Assembly: GCA_019638355.1 (NCBI GenBank)
Contig: JAHBTY010000006.1
Location: forward strand, 347,911-411,910
Direction of reading: 5' to 3'
Length of the DNA stretch: 64,000 nucleotides
DNA from: Cyclobacteriaceae bacterium
Lineage (GTDB): Bacteria; Bacteroidota; Bacteroidia; Cytophagales; Cyclobacteriaceae
In this document: one piece after another, positions 1 through 12,000 of the stretch
Layout of the letters: each line of letters starts with the position of its first letter
Position numbering within the stretch: the stretch's first letter is position 1
Program-made: the position numbers and the translations under genes
Notes under the pieces: model-generated
Told to the model about the DNA's origin: nothing
What the model saw: the letters and a program-made list of their open reading frames with translations, nothing else
Databases searched by the model: none

Positions 1-595
1 CCACTCCACCAAATAACCGGTTCTGATCTAAATAATTATTACCCACATTTTTACCAGCACTCACGTGTAATTCATCATTCAAAAAAAGGAAAGGTGTTTT
101 AGGTTCTACAGTTTTTCGGGTAAGTGGAATGGTGATTGCAAAGTTGTATCGAAAACGCCAACTAAATGTATAATCCTCGCTCACCTCGCCTCCGGCCAAC
201 GTTCTGCGAAAGCGTTCCTCCACCCTAAAATACTGTGCCGTTGTAAACCTCTTTTTCTTCTCAAACCATTGTATTTGTTGCCAGAGGCGATGTTCCGGTA
301 AATCAGGAACAGGGTCAACATTATAAGCAGTGATGTACGCATACCCAGCGGCAATCCGGGTTTGATCACTTACATAATACATGGGTGCAACCCGGAATAT
401 GCTCAATCCTAATCGTTCACCAAAGTTGTCGGTAAACCGCAAGTGAATATCGGTCCACAGGCCCCACTTATCCGACAATCGGGTTTGATTGAAGTAGGCT
501 GTCCAGGTTTGCTGCCGGAATTCTTTATTCTTTTCCTGGGCTATTCCACTTAAGGATAAACACATCAGTAATACAACCAATCCAATTCTTTTCAT
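1..595 (-). CDS. DUF2490 family outer-membrane protein (3' end outside window)
   Basis: About 198 N-terminal codons are present and the frame is open to the window edge, so the gene is partial. The protein starts MKRIGLVVLLMCLSLSGIAQ, a clear signal peptide. It continues with alternating aromatic and polar beta-strand segments (TWTAYFNQTRLSDKWGLW, then WRFRYNFAITIPL), as in the DUF2490 family of predicted small outer-membrane beta-barrels common in Bacteroidota. No enzymatic role is known. It has its own promoter (662-692) and lies just past the rpsJ terminator. Family assignment is by recall of the pattern and is moderately sure. Confidence 0.7.
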   Translation of the reverse strand, partial: MKRIGLVVLLMCLSLSGIAQEKNKEFRQQTWTAYFNQTRLSDKWGLWTDIHLRFTDNFGERLGLSIFRVAPMYYVSDQTRIAAGYAYITAYNVDPVPDLPEHRLWQQIQWFEKKKRFTTAQYFRVEERFRRTLAGGEVSEDYTFSWRFRYNFAITIPLTRKTVEPKTPFLFLNDELHVSAGKNVGNNYLDQNRLFGGV

Positions 596-661
596 CTGTT
601 ATTGTTTAGTAGCTACCGATCAGTTTCAGGCTTTATTCTCTACTTATCCGATAGACTGATA

Positions 662-692
662 CAAAAGTATTCTTACCCTGTTGATTTACAAG
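662..692 (-). promoter_or_regulatory. Predicted promoter of the DUF2490 gene
   Basis: Minus strand shows CTTG, 19 bases, then TACTTTTG (662-669). This matches the Bacteroidota -33/-7 pattern (TTTG-N19-TAnnTTTG). It sits 67 bases before the ATG at 595 and directly after the rpsJ terminator. Confidence 0.6.
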
Positions 693-694
693 GG

Positions 695-728
695 TCAAAA
701 AAACAAAAAGCGCCAAAAGGCGCCTTTC
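695..728 (-). terminator. Rho-independent terminator after rpsJ
   Basis: On the minus strand AAAGGCGCC, a TTTT loop and GGCGCTTT pair as an eight-bp stem with one bulged G. A T-rich run (695-706) follows. It lies 24 bases past the rpsJ stop. Confidence 0.8.
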
Positions 729-751
729 ATGTTCTCCAATACAATTAAGTA

Positions 752-1057
752 CTACACTTTTATCTCTACATCCACTCCACTTGGTAACTCCAGCTTCATC
801 AATGCATCAACTGTTTTGGCACTGTTGCTGTAAATATCAACCAAGCGTTTATAGGTACACAGTTGAAACTGCTCGCGCGATTTCTTGTTTACGTGTGGTG
901 AACGCAACACCGTAAACTTTTCTTTTTCAGTTGGCAACGGAATGGGCCCGCTAACCACAGCGCCAGTAGCTTTTACGGCACGCACAATTTTTTCAGATGA
1001 CTTATCAACCAGATTATGGTCGTAAGACTTAAGTTTAATTCTGATTTTCTGATTCAT
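752..1057 (-). CDS. rpsJ: Ribosomal protein S10 (NusE)
   Basis: Protein of 101 residues, the usual S10 length. It belongs to the head of the small ribosomal subunit and also works with NusB in antitermination. The signature region [13 protein letters not shown] (about residues 53-65) and KRLVDIYS are clear. It is the last gene of rpsL-rpsG-fusA-rpsJ, 21 bases after fusA. In most bacteria rpsJ leads directly into rplC; here a terminator and a DUF2490 gene follow instead, so the S10 operon is broken at this point. Confidence 0.97.
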   Translation of the reverse strand: MNQKIRIKLKSYDHNLVDKSSEKIVRAVKATGAVVSGPIPLPTEKEKFTVLRSPHVNKKSREQFQLCTYKRLVDIYSNSAKTVDALMKLELPSGVDVEIKV

Positions 1058-1078
1058 GATCTAAACGTCTTTTAGATT

Positions 1079-3193
1079 TTATTTAGCGGCTACTGCGCCT
1101 TTTACTTCTTCAATTACTTTATCGGCCAGGTTCTTCGGTACAGGTGCATAGTGCGAGAATGTTAGTGTTGCCGATGCACGACCTGATGTAAGGGTTCTTA
1201 AATCAGTAATGTATCCGAATAATTCTGCTAATGGCACATCAGCTTTGATAACTTGTGCACCACCCCGGGTATCCATACCCTTCATGATACCACGCCTTCT
1301 GTTTAAGTCGCCTGTTACAGAACCGGTATATTCATCGGGTAGAATTACCTCTACGCCCATAATAGGTTCCAGCAGTTGAGGTGCACATTTAGAGGCCGCT
1401 TCTTTAAAGCCAATACGCGCAGCCAATTCAAACGAAAGTGAGTCAGAGTCCACATCGTGATATGAACCATGGAACAATCTTACTTTCATTGAATCGATCG
1501 GATAACCAGCCAACGGTCCGTTAACCATTGCCTGATCAAAACCTTTCTGAACGGCAGGAATGAATTCACGTGGAATAACACCACCTACGATGTCGTTCAC
1601 AAACTCAAGCCCTGGCTTATCTTCTGGTCCAAGCTCGCGTGGCCCGATTTCGAATACGATATCGGCAAACTTACCACGACCACCCGTTTGCTTCTTGTAA
1701 ACTTCTTTATGTTCAACCGATTTGGTAAGCGCTTCTTTGTACGCAACCTGAGGCGCGCCCTGGTTGATTTCAACTTTGAATTCGCGCTTCAAGCGATCGA
1801 TGATAATCTCAAGGTGCAATTCACCCATACCCCGTAAAATAGTCTGACCAGTTTCCTGATCGGTATTAACACGCAGGGTAGGGTCTTCTTCTACCAGTTT
1901 GGCAATAGCCATACCTAACTTATCGGCATCAGCCTGCTTCTTCGGCTCAATGGCATATCCAATAACAGGCTCAGGGAAGATCATTGACTCCAATACTACC
2001 GGGCGTTTTTCATCGCACAGGGTATCGCCAGTTTTAATGTCTTTGAAACCTACAACTGCACCAATATCACCAGCCTGAAGTCTTTCTATCTGGTTTTGTT
2101 TGTTTGCGTGCATCTGGAACACCCGCGATATACGTTCCTTCTGTCCGGAGCGCGTATTCTTAATGTATGATCCTGAATCTAATACACCAGAATAAGCACG
2201 CACAAAGCAAAGGCGACCTACGAATGGATCGGTTGCAATTTTAAATGCAAGCCCTACAAATGGTTCGCTTTCAGTTGGACGAATTTCAACTTCTTCTTCA
2301 GTGTCAGGGTTTGTACCCACAATCACATCCTTATCTAATGGTGAAGGAAGTAATTCCATCACATAGTCAAGCATGGTTTGTACTCCTTTATTCTTGAAAG
2401 AAGATCCGCACACCATAGGTACAATCTTCATATCAATTACAGCTTTACGCAAAGCTGTTAGAATTTCCTTTTCAGTGATTGAGTTAGGATCTTCAAAAAA
2501 CTTCTCAATCAAGGTTTCGTCATACTCAGCAACCGCTTCGAGCAGTTTTTCACGATACTCGTGCGCTTCTGCCTTCATATCATCCGGAATAGGAACTTCC
2601 TGAAAAGTCATTCCCTTGTCAGCCTCATTCCAGATAATACCACGGTTGTTGATCAAGTCAACAACACCTTTAAAGTTATCTTCGGCACCAATCGGCAATT
2701 GAAGTGCAACTGCCTTGCTACCTAATTTTTCTTTTACTTGCTTACACACACCCAAAAAGTCAGCTCCGGAACGATCCATCTTATTAACGAATCCGATGCG
2801 GGCAACTTTATAGTTGTCGGCCAAACGCCAGTTGGTTTCTGATTGCGGTTCAACACCATCTACCGAACTGAACAAAAACACCAGGCCATCCAATACACGA
2901 AGGGAACGGTTTACCTCAACGGTAAAGTCCACGTGCCCGGGGGTATCAATAATGTTTACATGATATTCCTGACCACGGTATTTCCAATGCACTGTTGTAG
3001 CAGCTGAAGTAATAGTGATACCACGCTCCTGCTCTTGTGCCATCCAGTCCATCGTTGCGGCACCTTCGTGCACCTCTCCAATTTTGTGGTTTACACCTGC
3101 ATAGTAGAGAATACGTTCGGTTGTGGTGGTTTTACCGGCATCAATGTGCGCTGCAATACCAATATTACGGGTGTATTTAAGGTCTCTTGCCAT
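1079..3193 (-). CDS. fusA: Elongation factor G
   Basis: Translocation GTPase of 704 residues, full length. The P-loop AHIDAGKT is at residues 15-22, followed by RGITI (switch I), DTPGH (G3) and NKMD (G4). Domain IV/V signatures such as [15 protein letters not shown] and [12 protein letters not shown] are intact. It sits in the str-type operon between rpsG and rpsJ. The 74 bases between fusA and rpsG contain a long imperfect palindrome (3200-3261). No second EF-G copy is seen in the window. Confidence 0.98.
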   Translation of the reverse strand: MARDLKYTRNIGIAAHIDAGKTTTTERILYYAGVNHKIGEVHEGAATMDWMAQEQERGITITSAATTVHWKYRGQEYHVNIIDTPGHVDFTVEVNRSLRVLDGLVFLFSSVDGVEPQSETNWRLADNYKVARIGFVNKMDRSGADFLGVCKQVKEKLGSKAVALQLPIGAEDNFKGVVDLINNRGIIWNEADKGMTFQEVPIPDDMKAEAHEYREKLLEAVAEYDETLIEKFFEDPNSITEKEILTALRKAVIDMKIVPMVCGSSFKNKGVQTMLDYVMELLPSPLDKDVIVGTNPDTEEEVEIRPTESEPFVGLAFKIATDPFVGRLCFVRAYSGVLDSGSYIKNTRSGQKERISRVFQMHANKQNQIERLQAGDIGAVVGFKDIKTGDTLCDEKRPVVLESMIFPEPVIGYAIEPKKQADADKLGMAIAKLVEEDPTLRVNTDQETGQTILRGMGELHLEIIIDRLKREFKVEINQGAPQVAYKEALTKSVEHKEVYKKQTGGRGKFADIVFEIGPRELGPEDKPGLEFVNDIVGGVIPREFIPAVQKGFDQAMVNGPLAGYPIDSMKVRLFHGSYHDVDSDSLSFELAARIGFKEAASKCAPQLLEPIMGVEVILPDEYTGSVTGDLNRRRGIMKGMDTRGGAQVIKADVPLAELFGYITDLRTLTSGRASATLTFSHYAPVPKNLADKVIEEVKGAVAAK

Positions 3194-3199
3194 TTTTTT

Positions 3200-3261
3200 A
3201 GTCTTGAGCCTTGAGTCCTTAGTCTTGAGCGCTCAATACTCATGACTCACGACTCAATGCT
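3200..3261. repeat. 62-bp imperfect palindrome between fusA and rpsG
   Basis: Two 31-bp arms with no loop match at 24 of 31 positions and are built from repeated TTGAG and TGAGTC words. It lies inside an operon, so it would form a hairpin in the rpsG-fusA mRNA. No T-run follows, so a terminator role is unlikely. It resembles the palindromes at 9033-9088 and 60152-60188. Confidence 0.8.
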
Positions 3262-3267
3262 ATTTTA

Positions 3268-3738
3268 TTATAATCTGAAATGTGAAAACGCTTTGTTCGC
3301 CTCTGCCATCCGGTGCGTATCATCTTTCTTTTTGATAGCCGCTCCTTCACCTTTGGATGCTGCGATGATTTCTGCCGCCAATTTATCCATCATGGTTTTT
3401 TCACCACGGGCGCGGGCATAGTCAATTAACCACTTAATACTTAAATTGATTTTACGCTCAGGTCTGATTTCTACAGGCACTTGAAAAGTTGCTCCGCCAA
3501 CTCTGCGGCTCTTCACTTCTACAGAAGGCATCACATTATTCATAGCGCGCTTCCAAACTTCAAGCCCGGGTTCGCCACCGGTTTTCTTCTCTACCTGCGC
3601 AATAGCATCGTAGAAAATATTGTATGCAACACTTTTCTTGCCTTGCTCCATCATGTAGTTAACAAATTTGGTAACCAGTGTGTCACCAAACTTAGGGTCG
3701 GGCAGCAGGTATCTTTTCTTGGGTTTAGCCTTTCTCAT
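3268..3738 (-). CDS. rpsG: Ribosomal protein S7
   Basis: 156-residue primary binding protein of the 16S rRNA 3' domain. The N-terminal basic segment [19 protein letters not shown] and the [15 protein letters not shown] loop (about residues 76-90) are diagnostic. Ten bases separate it from rpsL, so the two are co-transcribed from the promoter at 4210-4241. Length and sequence are ordinary. Confidence 0.98.
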   Translation of the reverse strand: MRKAKPKKRYLLPDPKFGDTLVTKFVNYMMEQGKKSVAYNIFYDAIAQVEKKTGGEPGLEVWKRAMNNVMPSVEVKSRRVGGATFQVPVEIRPERKINLSIKWLIDYARARGEKTMMDKLAAEIIAASKGEGAAIKKKDDTHRMAEANKAFSHFRL

Positions 3739-3748
3739 AATCTAATTA

Positions 3749-4171
3749 CTATTTTTTGCCTTTTGCAGGAGCACCCTTAGCAGCAGCAGCTGCGGCACCA
3801 GCTTTAGGACGTTTTGCACCATACTTAGAACGGCTTTGCAGACGTCCGTTTACACCAGAGGTATCCAATGCACCCCGTACAATGTGGTAACGAACACCCG
3901 GCAAATCTTTAACCCGGCCTCCGCGGATTAGCACGATTGAGTGTTCCTGAAGATTGTGCCCCTCGCCCGGAATGTAGGCGTTCACCTCCCTGTGGTTGGT
4001 TAGGCGTACACGGGCCACTTTACGCATGGCCGAGTTCGGTTTTTTAGGGGTGGTTGTGTACACACGGGTACAAACTCCCCTGCGCTGAGGGCAAGAATCA
4101 AGAGCAGGTGACTTCGATTTGAAAGTCAATTTCTTTCTGCCTTTTCTTACAAGTTGCTGAATGGTAGGCAT
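3749..4171 (-). CDS. rpsL: Ribosomal protein S12
   Basis: Decoding-centre protein of 140 residues. [12 protein letters not shown] and [11 protein letters not shown] retain the lysines whose change gives streptomycin resistance in other bacteria, so the protein is of the wild-type, sensitive form at those sites. After the conserved KYGAKRPK the protein continues with an Ala/Lys-rich tail of about 20 residues ([17 protein letters not shown]), so it is longer than the 124-residue E. coli protein. It is first in rpsL-rpsG-fusA-rpsJ and has its own promoter. Confidence 0.98.
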   Translation of the reverse strand: MPTIQQLVRKGRKKLTFKSKSPALDSCPQRRGVCTRVYTTTPKKPNSAMRKVARVRLTNHREVNAYIPGEGHNLQEHSIVLIRGGRVKDLPGVRYHIVRGALDTSGVNGRLQSRSKYGAKRPKAGAAAAAAKGAPAKGKK

Positions 4172-4209
4172 TTATATTTCGTTTTATAACCCTTAAAAAA
4201 TAAGGACTG

Positions 4210-4241
4210 CAAAGGTATTTAAAGAACGATAGGATGCAAAA
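4210..4241 (-). promoter_or_regulatory. Promoter of the rpsL operon
   Basis: Minus strand TTTTG, 19 bases, TACCTTTG (-7 box at 4210-4217). This is a near-perfect Bacteroidota sigma-A promoter. The expected start is near 4203, giving a leader of about 30 bases. The -7 box and following bases, TACCTTTGCAGTCCTT, are the same 16 bases as in the tRNA-Trp/secE promoter at 16210. Confidence 0.85.
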
Positions 4242-4268
4242 CCCTGACTTAAGATTTTTCCTATCGTT
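4225..4268. repeat. Inverted repeat downstream of the DUF3467 gene
   Basis: Perfect 10-bp arms AACGATAGGA / TCCTATCGTT are separated by 24 bases. It falls between the DUF3467 stop (4293) and the rpsL -7 box and encloses the rpsL -33 box. It could be a weak terminator or an operator. No T-run supports a terminator. Confidence 0.6.
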
Positions 4269-4292
4269 TTGGCTAAATCCATGATTTTAGGC

Positions 4293-4616
4293 CTAAGCCT
4301 CGCCCATCGTACCCCCGAAATTCATCGGAAATTGAGGTGCATCATTGGTTTGTTTGATCGGCCCGAAGGTAGCTTCGTACTTGCTAATATTGTCTTTCAG
4401 AGCCGCCAGAAGCCTTTTAGCATGCTCGGGCGTAATAATAATTCTTGATTTTACCCGCGCCTTGGGCACACCAGGCATTAGCCGAATAAAGTCAATCACA
4501 AATTCGCTGTTGGAATGGGCTATCATGGCCAGGTTGGAATAAATGCCTTCTGCCACTTCTTCGGAAAGCTCAATGTTAATCTGGTTCTGGGCCGGGTTGT
4601 TTTTTTGCTCTGCCAT
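4293..4616 (-). CDS. DUF3467 protein
   Basis: Small soluble protein of 107 residues from MAEQKNNPAQNQINIEL. An in-frame ATG 11 codons upstream (4649) gives an atypical N-terminus, so the inner start is preferred. Core: EGIYSNLAMIAHSNSEFVID, then RVKSRIIITPEHAKRLLAAL. This is the DUF3467 pattern, a family found beside rpoC in Bacteroidota. Its function is unknown. Conservation of context suggests a link to transcription or translation, but that is inference. Confidence 0.85.
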   Translation of the reverse strand: MAEQKNNPAQNQINIELSEEVAEGIYSNLAMIAHSNSEFVIDFIRLMPGVPKARVKSRIIITPEHAKRLLAALKDNISKYEATFGPIKQTNDAPQFPMNFGGTMGEA

Positions 4617-4644
4617 AAAATTTAATTTTCGGTTGGCCAATAAA

Positions 4645-4680
4645 ATCAATTAGCCAATGGGTATCCATCGGCTAATTGAT
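4645..4680. repeat. Palindrome between rpoC and DUF3467 gene
   Basis: Sixteen-bp arms (4645-4660 and 4665-4680) pair with one mismatch around a GTAT loop. It starts 23 bases past the rpoC stop on the minus strand. No T-run follows. It is the same kind of intergenic palindrome as at 3200, 9033, 16032, 17855 and 60152, with a different sequence. Confidence 0.75.
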
Positions 4681-4702
4681 AAACAGGCAATTGGTAATTC
4701 AA

Positions 4703-7700
4703 TTAGTCTTGCAATTCTCTCTCCTTCGATTTACGCTCAGGAGCACTCACCATACGCTGGTACTCTTCTTCCGAGTTTACAATCAGGTCGTTCAGGCGTC
4801 TCTGTCCGGTACCGGCAGGGATTAAGTGACCAACAATCACGTTCTCCTTCAAGCCCATTAATTGGTCGGCCTTACCGCGGATTGCAGCTTCGCTTAACAC
4901 TTTGGTAGTTTCCTGGAACGATGCAGCTGACAACCAGCTTTCAGTCTTCAACGATGCCTGGGTAATACCCTGTAAGGTAGGTCGGGAAACCGCTGATAAT
5001 GCATCGCGCACTTCAACCAACTTCTGATCTTTGCGCTTCAAAGCAGAATTCTCATCGCGTAATTCGCGTGGGCTGATAATCTGGCCCACTTTGAATTTCT
5101 GAGAATCCCCGGCATCAGTTACAACTTTCTTATCCAACACGCGGTCGTTCTCTTCGCGGAATTCAAACTTATCTACATACTCACCAGGTAAGAAGGTAGT
5201 ATCACCAGAGTCGATGATTTCCACTTTCTGCATCATCTGGCTAACAATACACTCGATATGCTTATCGTTGATCTTTACACCTTGCAGACGATATACTTCC
5301 TGAATTTCATTCACTAAGTATTCCTGTACCGCAGTCGGGCCTTTGATCGATAAGATATCAGAAGGAGTAATGGCTCCGTCTGATAATGGTTGACCAGCTT
5401 TCACAAAGTCATTGTCCTGAACCAGGATGTGTTTTGACAACGGTACCAAATAACGCTTCTGCACACCATCTTTCGATTCGATGAAAATTTCGCGATTACC
5501 ACGTTTGATACCGCCATATGTTACAACACCATCAATCTCACTTACCACAGCCGGGTTGGAAGGGTTGCGGGCTTCGAACAATTCAGTTACACGAGGCAAA
5601 CCACCCGTAATATCGCGGCTCTTACCCATGGTGCGAGGAATCTTGGCAAGCACCTGACCTGCTTTGATTTTTTCACCTTCATCAACAGCTAAGTGTGCAC
5701 CCACCGGAATGTTATAACCTTTTGTTTCAGTCTTACCATTTACGATGATAGCCGGGTTCTTAGTTTTATCGCGGGTGTCAGTAATCACTTTTTCACGGTG
5801 ACCAGTTTGCTCATCCGACTCTTCTTTATAAGTAATACCTTCGATAATAGCTTCGTATCCAATCTCGCCATCAAACTCCGAAAGAATTACTGCATTGTAT
5901 GGATCCCAGTAACACAACTCCTCCCCTTTCTCAATCTTCTGTCCATCCTTCACTTTCAAGAAAGCACCGTACGGAACGTTATTGGTGATCAGCACTCGTT
6001 TCTCTTCATCCAGAATTCTGATTTCACCGGTACGACCCATTACTACTTTCACTTTATTTTCTTCGCGATCAGTCGTATCAACCGTACGAACACCTTCAAA
6101 CTCAATCGTTCCGGAGAACTTGGCTTTGATGTTGGCTTCTGTAGCTATGTTAGATGCTGTACCACCTACGTGGAAGGTACGAAGTGTAAGCTGAGTGCCC
6201 GGCTCACCAATGGATTGTGCTGCAATAACACCTACAGCTTCACCTGCCTGAACCATTTTACCGGTTGCCAGGTTGCGCCCGTAACATTTTGCACAGCCAC
6301 CAATTTTGGTTTCGCATGTTAGGATTGAACGAATCTCAACTTCCTCAATGCTGCTCTCTTCTATCTTCTTCGCAATTTCGTCTGTAATCTCTTCGTTGGC
6401 TGCACAAATTAACTCCTCGGAAATCGGATCATAGATATCATGCACCGTTACGCGACCTAAGATTCTTTCAGACAATGGTTCCACAATATCTTCATTGTCT
6501 TTCAACGCTGTTACGTGTAAGCCCCGTAATGTACCGCAATCTTCTTCGGTGATAACAAGATCCTGAGCAACGTCAACCAACCTACGCGTTAAGTAACCGG
6601 CATCAGCAGTTTTCAAAGCCGTATCAGCAAGACCTTTACGCGCACCGTGTGTAGAAATGAAGTACTCCAATACATCCAATCCTTCGCGGAAGTTGGAAAG
6701 GATCGGGTTCTCAATAATAGAGCCCACCGAACCTGCCAGGTTTTTCTGCGGCTTGGCCATTAAACCACGCATACCACCCAACTGGCGAATCTGCTCTCTG
6801 GAACCACGGGCACCAGAGTGCATCATCATATAGATCGAGTTGAACCCTTGCTGATCTTCTTCCAACTGCTTCATCAGCGTGTTGGTAAGCATCGTGTTGG
6901 TACGAGTCCAGATATCAATTACCTGGTTGTAGCGTTCATTATCGGTAATAAGACCCATCATGTAGTTGTTCCATACAGAATCAACTTCTTTCTGAGCTTC
7001 TTCTACTAATTTTTTCTTTTCGGCAGGAACCTTCACATCGCCAAGACCCATTGACAAACCTCCTTTGTAGGCCATTTGGAATCCTAACTCTTTAATATCA
7101 TCTAAGAACTTGGCTGTTTTAGCCTGACCTGCCAGACGGAATACATCTGCAATAATGGTTTGCAATTTCTTCTTGGTAAGAAGTTCATCTACAAAACCAA
7201 CTTCAGCAGGCACAACCTGATTGAAAATTACCCGACCAGCTACGGTTTCAATCATTTTAGTCTCCAACTCGCCAGTCTTCTTATCGCGAGTACTTACCCG
7301 TACTTTAATAAGTGCGTGCTTGGAGAGCTTACCTTCGTTGTATGCAATAATTACTTCTTCTGCAGAATAGAATTTCTTACCTTCACCCAACTGTCCTTTG
7401 CGGCCTTTGGTTAAGTAGTACAAACCCAACACCATGTCCTGAGAAGGTACAGTGATAGGAGCTCCGTTAGCCGGATTCAGAATGTTATGTGATGACAGCA
7501 TTAACAAGGATGCCTCCAGAATAGCTTCCTGGCCAAGTGGTACGTGAACGGCCATCTGGTCACCATCAAAGTCAGCGTTAAATGCAGTACACACGAGTGG
7601 GTGCAACTGAATCGCTTTTCCTTCAATCAGTTTTGGTTGGAAAGCCTGAATACCCAAACGGTGAAGGGTTGGGGCACGGTTCAAAAGAACGGGATGTCCT

Positions 7701-8992
7701 TTCAAAACGTTTTCCAAAATATCCCACACCACAGGATCTTTACGATCTACTATTTTCTTGGCAGACTTAACGGTCTTTACAATTCCTCTTTCAATGAGTT
7801 TGCGGATAATAAATGGCTTGAACAATTCAGCTGCCATATCTTTTGGCAGACCGCACTCATGCAATTTCAATTCCGGACCAACCACAATTACCGAACGACC
7901 GGAGTAGTCAACACGCTTACCCAGCAAGTTCTGACGGAAACGTCCTTGCTTACCTTTCAGCATATCCGATAATGATTTCAACGCGCGGTTTCCATCGGAA
8001 CGAACTGCATTCACTTTACGTGAGTTGTCGAACAGAGAGTCAACCGCTTCCTGAAGCATACGCTTCTCATTACGAAGAATAACTTCAGGCGCCTTAATAT
8101 CGATCAAACGCTTCAGACGGTTGTTACGGATAATAACACGTCTGTAAAGGTCATTCAAATCAGATGTAGCGAAACGACCGCCATCCAATGGAACTAATGG
8201 ACGCAATTCGGGTGGAATCACAGGAACCATCTTGATGGTCATCCACTCCGGACGGTTTTCAATGCGTGTATTTGCATCGCGGAAAGCTTCTACCACTTTT
8301 AAACGCTTTAAGGCTTCAGCCTTACGTTGTTGAGAAGTATCGGTAGCAGCCTGATGACGTAGTTCGTAAGAAAGCTCATCCAGTTTTACGCGCGAAAGCA
8401 ACATCTCCAACGCATCAGCGCCCATTTTGGCAATGAATTTCTTTGGATCGTTGTCATCCAACAATTGATTTTCGCGCGGAAGTTTGTCAACAATGTCTAA
8501 GTATTCTTCTTCGGTTAAAAAATCCAGGCGGTTAACACCATCTTCCTCCTTCACACCGGGTTGAATTACCACATAGCGCTCGTAGTAAATAATCTGATCT
8601 AACTTTTTGGTTGGAAGACCAAGAAGATAACCAATCTTATTTGGCAACGAACGGAAATACCAGATGTGTGCTACCGGTACCACTAATTCAATGTGGCCCA
8701 TGCGCTCACGCCTTACTTTCTTCTCAGTAACTTCTACCCCGCACCGATCGCAGATAATACCCTTGTAGCGAATACGCTTATACTTGCCGCAATGACATTC
8801 CCAATCCTTTACCGGACCAAAAATACGCTCGCAGAATAAACCACCCATCTCCGGCTTGTAGGTACGGTAGTTGATGGTTTCGGGCTGTGTTACTTCACCG
8901 TGCGAACTTTCCAGAATTGATTCCGGAGAAGCCAGGCTGATGGTGATCTTTGAGAAGTCGTTGTTGATCTTTTTATTTTTTCTGAAAGACAT
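4703..8992 (-). CDS. rpoC: RNA polymerase beta' subunit
   Basis: Full-length beta' of 1429 residues. The N-terminal zinc finger ([19 protein letters not shown]) is intact. The catalytic magnesium loop [12 protein letters not shown] lies near residue 470. The second zinc site ([16 protein letters not shown]) and the trigger-loop region [20 protein letters not shown] follow. It is downstream of rpoB with a 99-base gap that holds a palindrome. Long open frames on the opposite strand inside this gene are coding shadows. Confidence 0.99.
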   Translation of the reverse strand: MSFRKNKKINNDFSKITISLASPESILESSHGEVTQPETINYRTYKPEMGGLFCERIFGPVKDWECHCGKYKRIRYKGIICDRCGVEVTEKKVRRERMGHIELVVPVAHIWYFRSLPNKIGYLLGLPTKKLDQIIYYERYVVIQPGVKEEDGVNRLDFLTEEEYLDIVDKLPRENQLLDDNDPKKFIAKMGADALEMLLSRVKLDELSYELRHQAATDTSQQRKAEALKRLKVVEAFRDANTRIENRPEWMTIKMVPVIPPELRPLVPLDGGRFATSDLNDLYRRVIIRNNRLKRLIDIKAPEVILRNEKRMLQEAVDSLFDNSRKVNAVRSDGNRALKSLSDMLKGKQGRFRQNLLGKRVDYSGRSVIVVGPELKLHECGLPKDMAAELFKPFIIRKLIERGIVKTVKSAKKIVDRKDPVVWDILENVLKGHPVLLNRAPTLHRLGIQAFQPKLIEGKAIQLHPLVCTAFNADFDGDQMAVHVPLGQEAILEASLLMLSSHNILNPANGAPITVPSQDMVLGLYYLTKGRKGQLGEGKKFYSAEEVIIAYNEGKLSKHALIKVRVSTRDKKTGELETKMIETVAGRVIFNQVVPAEVGFVDELLTKKKLQTIIADVFRLAGQAKTAKFLDDIKELGFQMAYKGGLSMGLGDVKVPAEKKKLVEEAQKEVDSVWNNYMMGLITDNERYNQVIDIWTRTNTMLTNTLMKQLEEDQQGFNSIYMMMHSGARGSREQIRQLGGMRGLMAKPQKNLAGSVGSIIENPILSNFREGLDVLEYFISTHGARKGLADTALKTADAGYLTRRLVDVAQDLVITEEDCGTLRGLHVTALKDNEDIVEPLSERILGRVTVHDIYDPISEELICAANEEITDEIAKKIEESSIEEVEIRSILTCETKIGGCAKCYGRNLATGKMVQAGEAVGVIAAQSIGEPGTQLTLRTFHVGGTASNIATEANIKAKFSGTIEFEGVRTVDTTDREENKVKVVMGRTGEIRILDEEKRVLITNNVPYGAFLKVKDGQKIEKGEELCYWDPYNAVILSEFDGEIGYEAIIEGITYKEESDEQTGHREKVITDTRDKTKNPAIIVNGKTETKGYNIPVGAHLAVDEGEKIKAGQVLAKIPRTMGKSRDITGGLPRVTELFEARNPSNPAVVSEIDGVVTYGGIKRGNREIFIESKDGVQKRYLVPLSKHILVQDNDFVKAGQPLSDGAITPSDILSIKGPTAVQEYLVNEIQEVYRLQGVKINDKHIECIVSQMMQKVEIIDSGDTTFLPGEYVDKFEFREENDRVLDKKVVTDAGDSQKFKVGQIISPRELRDENSALKRKDQKLVEVRDALSAVSRPTLQGITQASLKTESWLSAASFQETTKVLSEAAIRGKADQLMGLKENVIVGHLIPAGTGQRRLNDLIVNSEEEYQRMVSAPERKSKERELQD

Positions 8993-9032
8993 CTTATTAG
9001 TAGTTAGTCTTTAGTAATTAGTTATTCGTACC

Positions 9033-9088
9033 AGTTCTACATCTTGAGTCCTCAATAACTATTTACTGAGGACTCAGGACTATCAACT
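9033..9088. repeat. Palindrome between rpoB and rpoC
   Basis: Twenty-four-bp arms (9033-9056, 9065-9088) contain a perfect 10-bp core TGAGTCCTCA / TGAGGACTCA and flank an 8-base loop. The hairpin would form in the rpoBC mRNA just before rpoC. It shares the TTGAGTCCT word with the fusA-rpsG palindrome. Confidence 0.8.
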
Positions 9089-9091
9089 TTC

Positions 9092-12000
9092 TTAATCCAT
9101 CGTAATCTCCAATGCAAGACCACGTAATTCGTGAACAAGCACGTTGAACGATTCGGGGATATTTGGCTTGCGCATGTTTTCCCCTTTCACAATTGATTCG
9201 TATGCTTTCGCACGACCAATTACATCGTCAGACTTAATGGTCAGGATTTCCTGCAGGATGTGTGATGCGCCAAAGGCCTCAATCGCCCAAACCTCCATTT
9301 CTCCAAAACGCTGTCCACCAAACTGTGCCTTACCACCCAACGGTTGTTGCGTAATAAGCGAGTATGGTCCGATAGAACGTGCGTGCATCTTATCGTCAAC
9401 CAGGTGACCCAGTTTAAGCATGTAAGCCATACCAACTGTTACAGGCTGATCGAACTTTTCACCAGTTAAACCATCATACAAGTATGTGCGGCCAAATTCA
9501 GGTAAACCTGCTTCTGCCAACTCAGAAGATACTTGATCTATTGAAGCACCATCAAAAATTGGAGTAGCATACTTGCGGCCCAATTTCTTACCAGCCCATG
9601 CCAATACGGTTTCGTAGATCTGACCGAGATTCATACGCGATGGTACACCCAGCGGGTTCAAGCAAATATCAACCGGGGTTCCGTCTTCCAGGAATGGCAT
9701 ATCTTCTTCGCGTACAATACGCGCAACCACACCTTTATTTCCGTGGCGACCGGCCATTTTATCACCTACTTTCAGTTTACGTTTTTTGGCTACATAAACT
9801 TTTGCCAACTGAACAATTCCGGCTGGTAGCTCATCGCCCACTTCCAATGTGAAACGCTCGCGTTTGAATTCGCCAGAAATAACGTTACGCTTATTGAGGT
9901 AGTTTTTAACCAGTTCGGCTACCAGTTCGTTTGTATGATCTTCTGTTGTCCAGCTTTCAAGGCTTACATCCGCAATCAGGTTCACTTCTTCCGGAACGTT
10001 ATAGTTACTTTCATCGCGGTAAATATTCTTATCCGGGAAGAGGTTGCTTTCAAGCACCTTGGCTGAGAACTTAACGCCTTTGCTGATTAGTTCATCACCA
10101 AACTTGTGCTTCACACCCTGGCTGGTTTTACCCGTTAACAAACTTGTTAACTTCTTGATCATTTCAGCACGGAGTTCAGTAAGCTCTTTGCTGTAACGAT
10201 TCTTCAAGGCATCCAGCTCTTTCTTAGACTTGTTGCGCACATCTTTATCGCGCTTAGGTCTTGAGAATAATTTGGTATCAATGACCACACCTTTTAATGA
10301 TGGAGGCGCTTTCATAGAAGCATCCTTCACATCACCGGCTTTATCGCCAAAGATGGCGCGCAGCAATTTTTCTTCTGGTGTAGGATCGGTTTCGCCTTTA
10401 GGAGTAATCTTACCAATCAGAATATCGCCTTCCTTCACTTCGGCACCTACGCGAATAATACCATTTTCATCTAAGTGCTTAACTGCTTCTTCACTTACAT
10501 TGGGGATCTCCGAAGTTAATTCTTCTTCACCGCGCTTGGTATCACGCACTTCAAGTTCAAATTCCTCTACGTGAATAGAGGTGTAAACATCATCGCGTAC
10601 AACACGCTCTGATATTACGATCGCATCTTCAAAGTTATATCCTTGCCACGGCATGTATGCCACCAACAAGTTACGGCCTAAAGCTAATTCACCATTGGCC
10701 GTTCCATAACCCTGGCACAGCGGTTGTCCCTTTGTAACCTTGTCGCCTTTCTTAACCAGTGGCGTAAGGTTGATACACGTATCCTGGTTAGTTCTTCTAA
10801 ACTTGATCAGGCTATACGTTTTAATCTCATCATCAAAGCGAACCAACTGTTGCTCTTCCGATACTTCGTAGCGTACTACTATTTTCTTAGCATCCACAAA
10901 TTCCACAGTACCGGCTCCTTCCGCAAGAATTAAAGTACGCGAGTCGATGGCTATCCTTCCTTCTAGTCCGGTACCTACAATTGGTGCTTCGGGGCGCATG
11001 AGTGGAACAGCCTGGCGTTGCATGTTAGAGCCCATCAATGCACGGTTTGCATCGTCATGTTCCAGGAATGGAATCATCGAAGCTGCAATCGATACGATCT
11101 GGTTCGGAGCAATGTCCATGTAGCGGATATCTTTCGGTTCCACTACCGGGAAATCGCCTTCGAAGCGAGCTTTGATGCGCTCATCTTCTATTTCGCCATT
11201 GGTTTTTATTTTCACATTCGCTTGCGCGATGTTGTGTGTATCCTCTTCTTCGGCTGTCAGGAAGATTACTTCCTTACCTTTTACCTTGCCATTCTCTACC
11301 TTGCGATAGGGTGTTTCGATAAAGCCCATCTTATTCACTTTTGCATGCACGCAAAGTGATGAGATCAAACCAATGTTTGGACCTTCCGGAGTTTCAATGG
11401 TACACAAGCGACCATAGTGGGTATAGTGTACATCTCGCACTTCAAATCCTGCACGTTCTCTCGAAAGACCACCTGGCCCAAGTGCCGACATTCTGCGCTT
11501 GTGCGTGATTTCAGCCAACGGATTGGTTTGATCCATGAACTGAGACAATTGATTGGTTCCAAAGAAGGAGTTGATTACCGATGACAATGTTCTTGCATTG
11601 ATCAGATCAACCGGTTTGAAATCTTCGTTATCGCGAACGTTCATTCTTTCTTTGATGGTTCTGGCCATACGGGCAAGCCCTACACCAAACTGAGAATATA
11701 ATTGTTCACCCACCGTTCTTACGCGCCTGTTGCTCAGGTGATCGATATCATCCACCACTGCTTTTGAGTTGATCAACCCTATGAGGTATTTTACAATCAG
11801 AATTATATCTTCTGTGGTTAATACGCGATGATCGAAACTTAAATCAAGTCCTAGCTTTTTGTTAATTCTGTAGCGACCAACTTCACCTAAATCATATCGC
11901 TTTTCGCTGAAGAATAAACTCTGGATAATATCACGAGCCGTTTGCTCATCAGGCGCTTCGGTGTTTCTGAGTTGACGGTAGATTTGTTCAACCGCTTCTT

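Noticed and set aside
5693-6322. Open frame of 209 codons on the plus strand inside rpoC
   Set aside because: Composition is that of an antisense shadow (rich in Phe, Ser, Cys), with no family pattern, and rpoC on the other strand is certain.
9033-9088. Terminator between rpoB and rpoC
   Set aside because: The stem is strong but no T-run follows on the minus strand, and ending transcription before rpoC would be harmful; a processing or structural stem is more likely.
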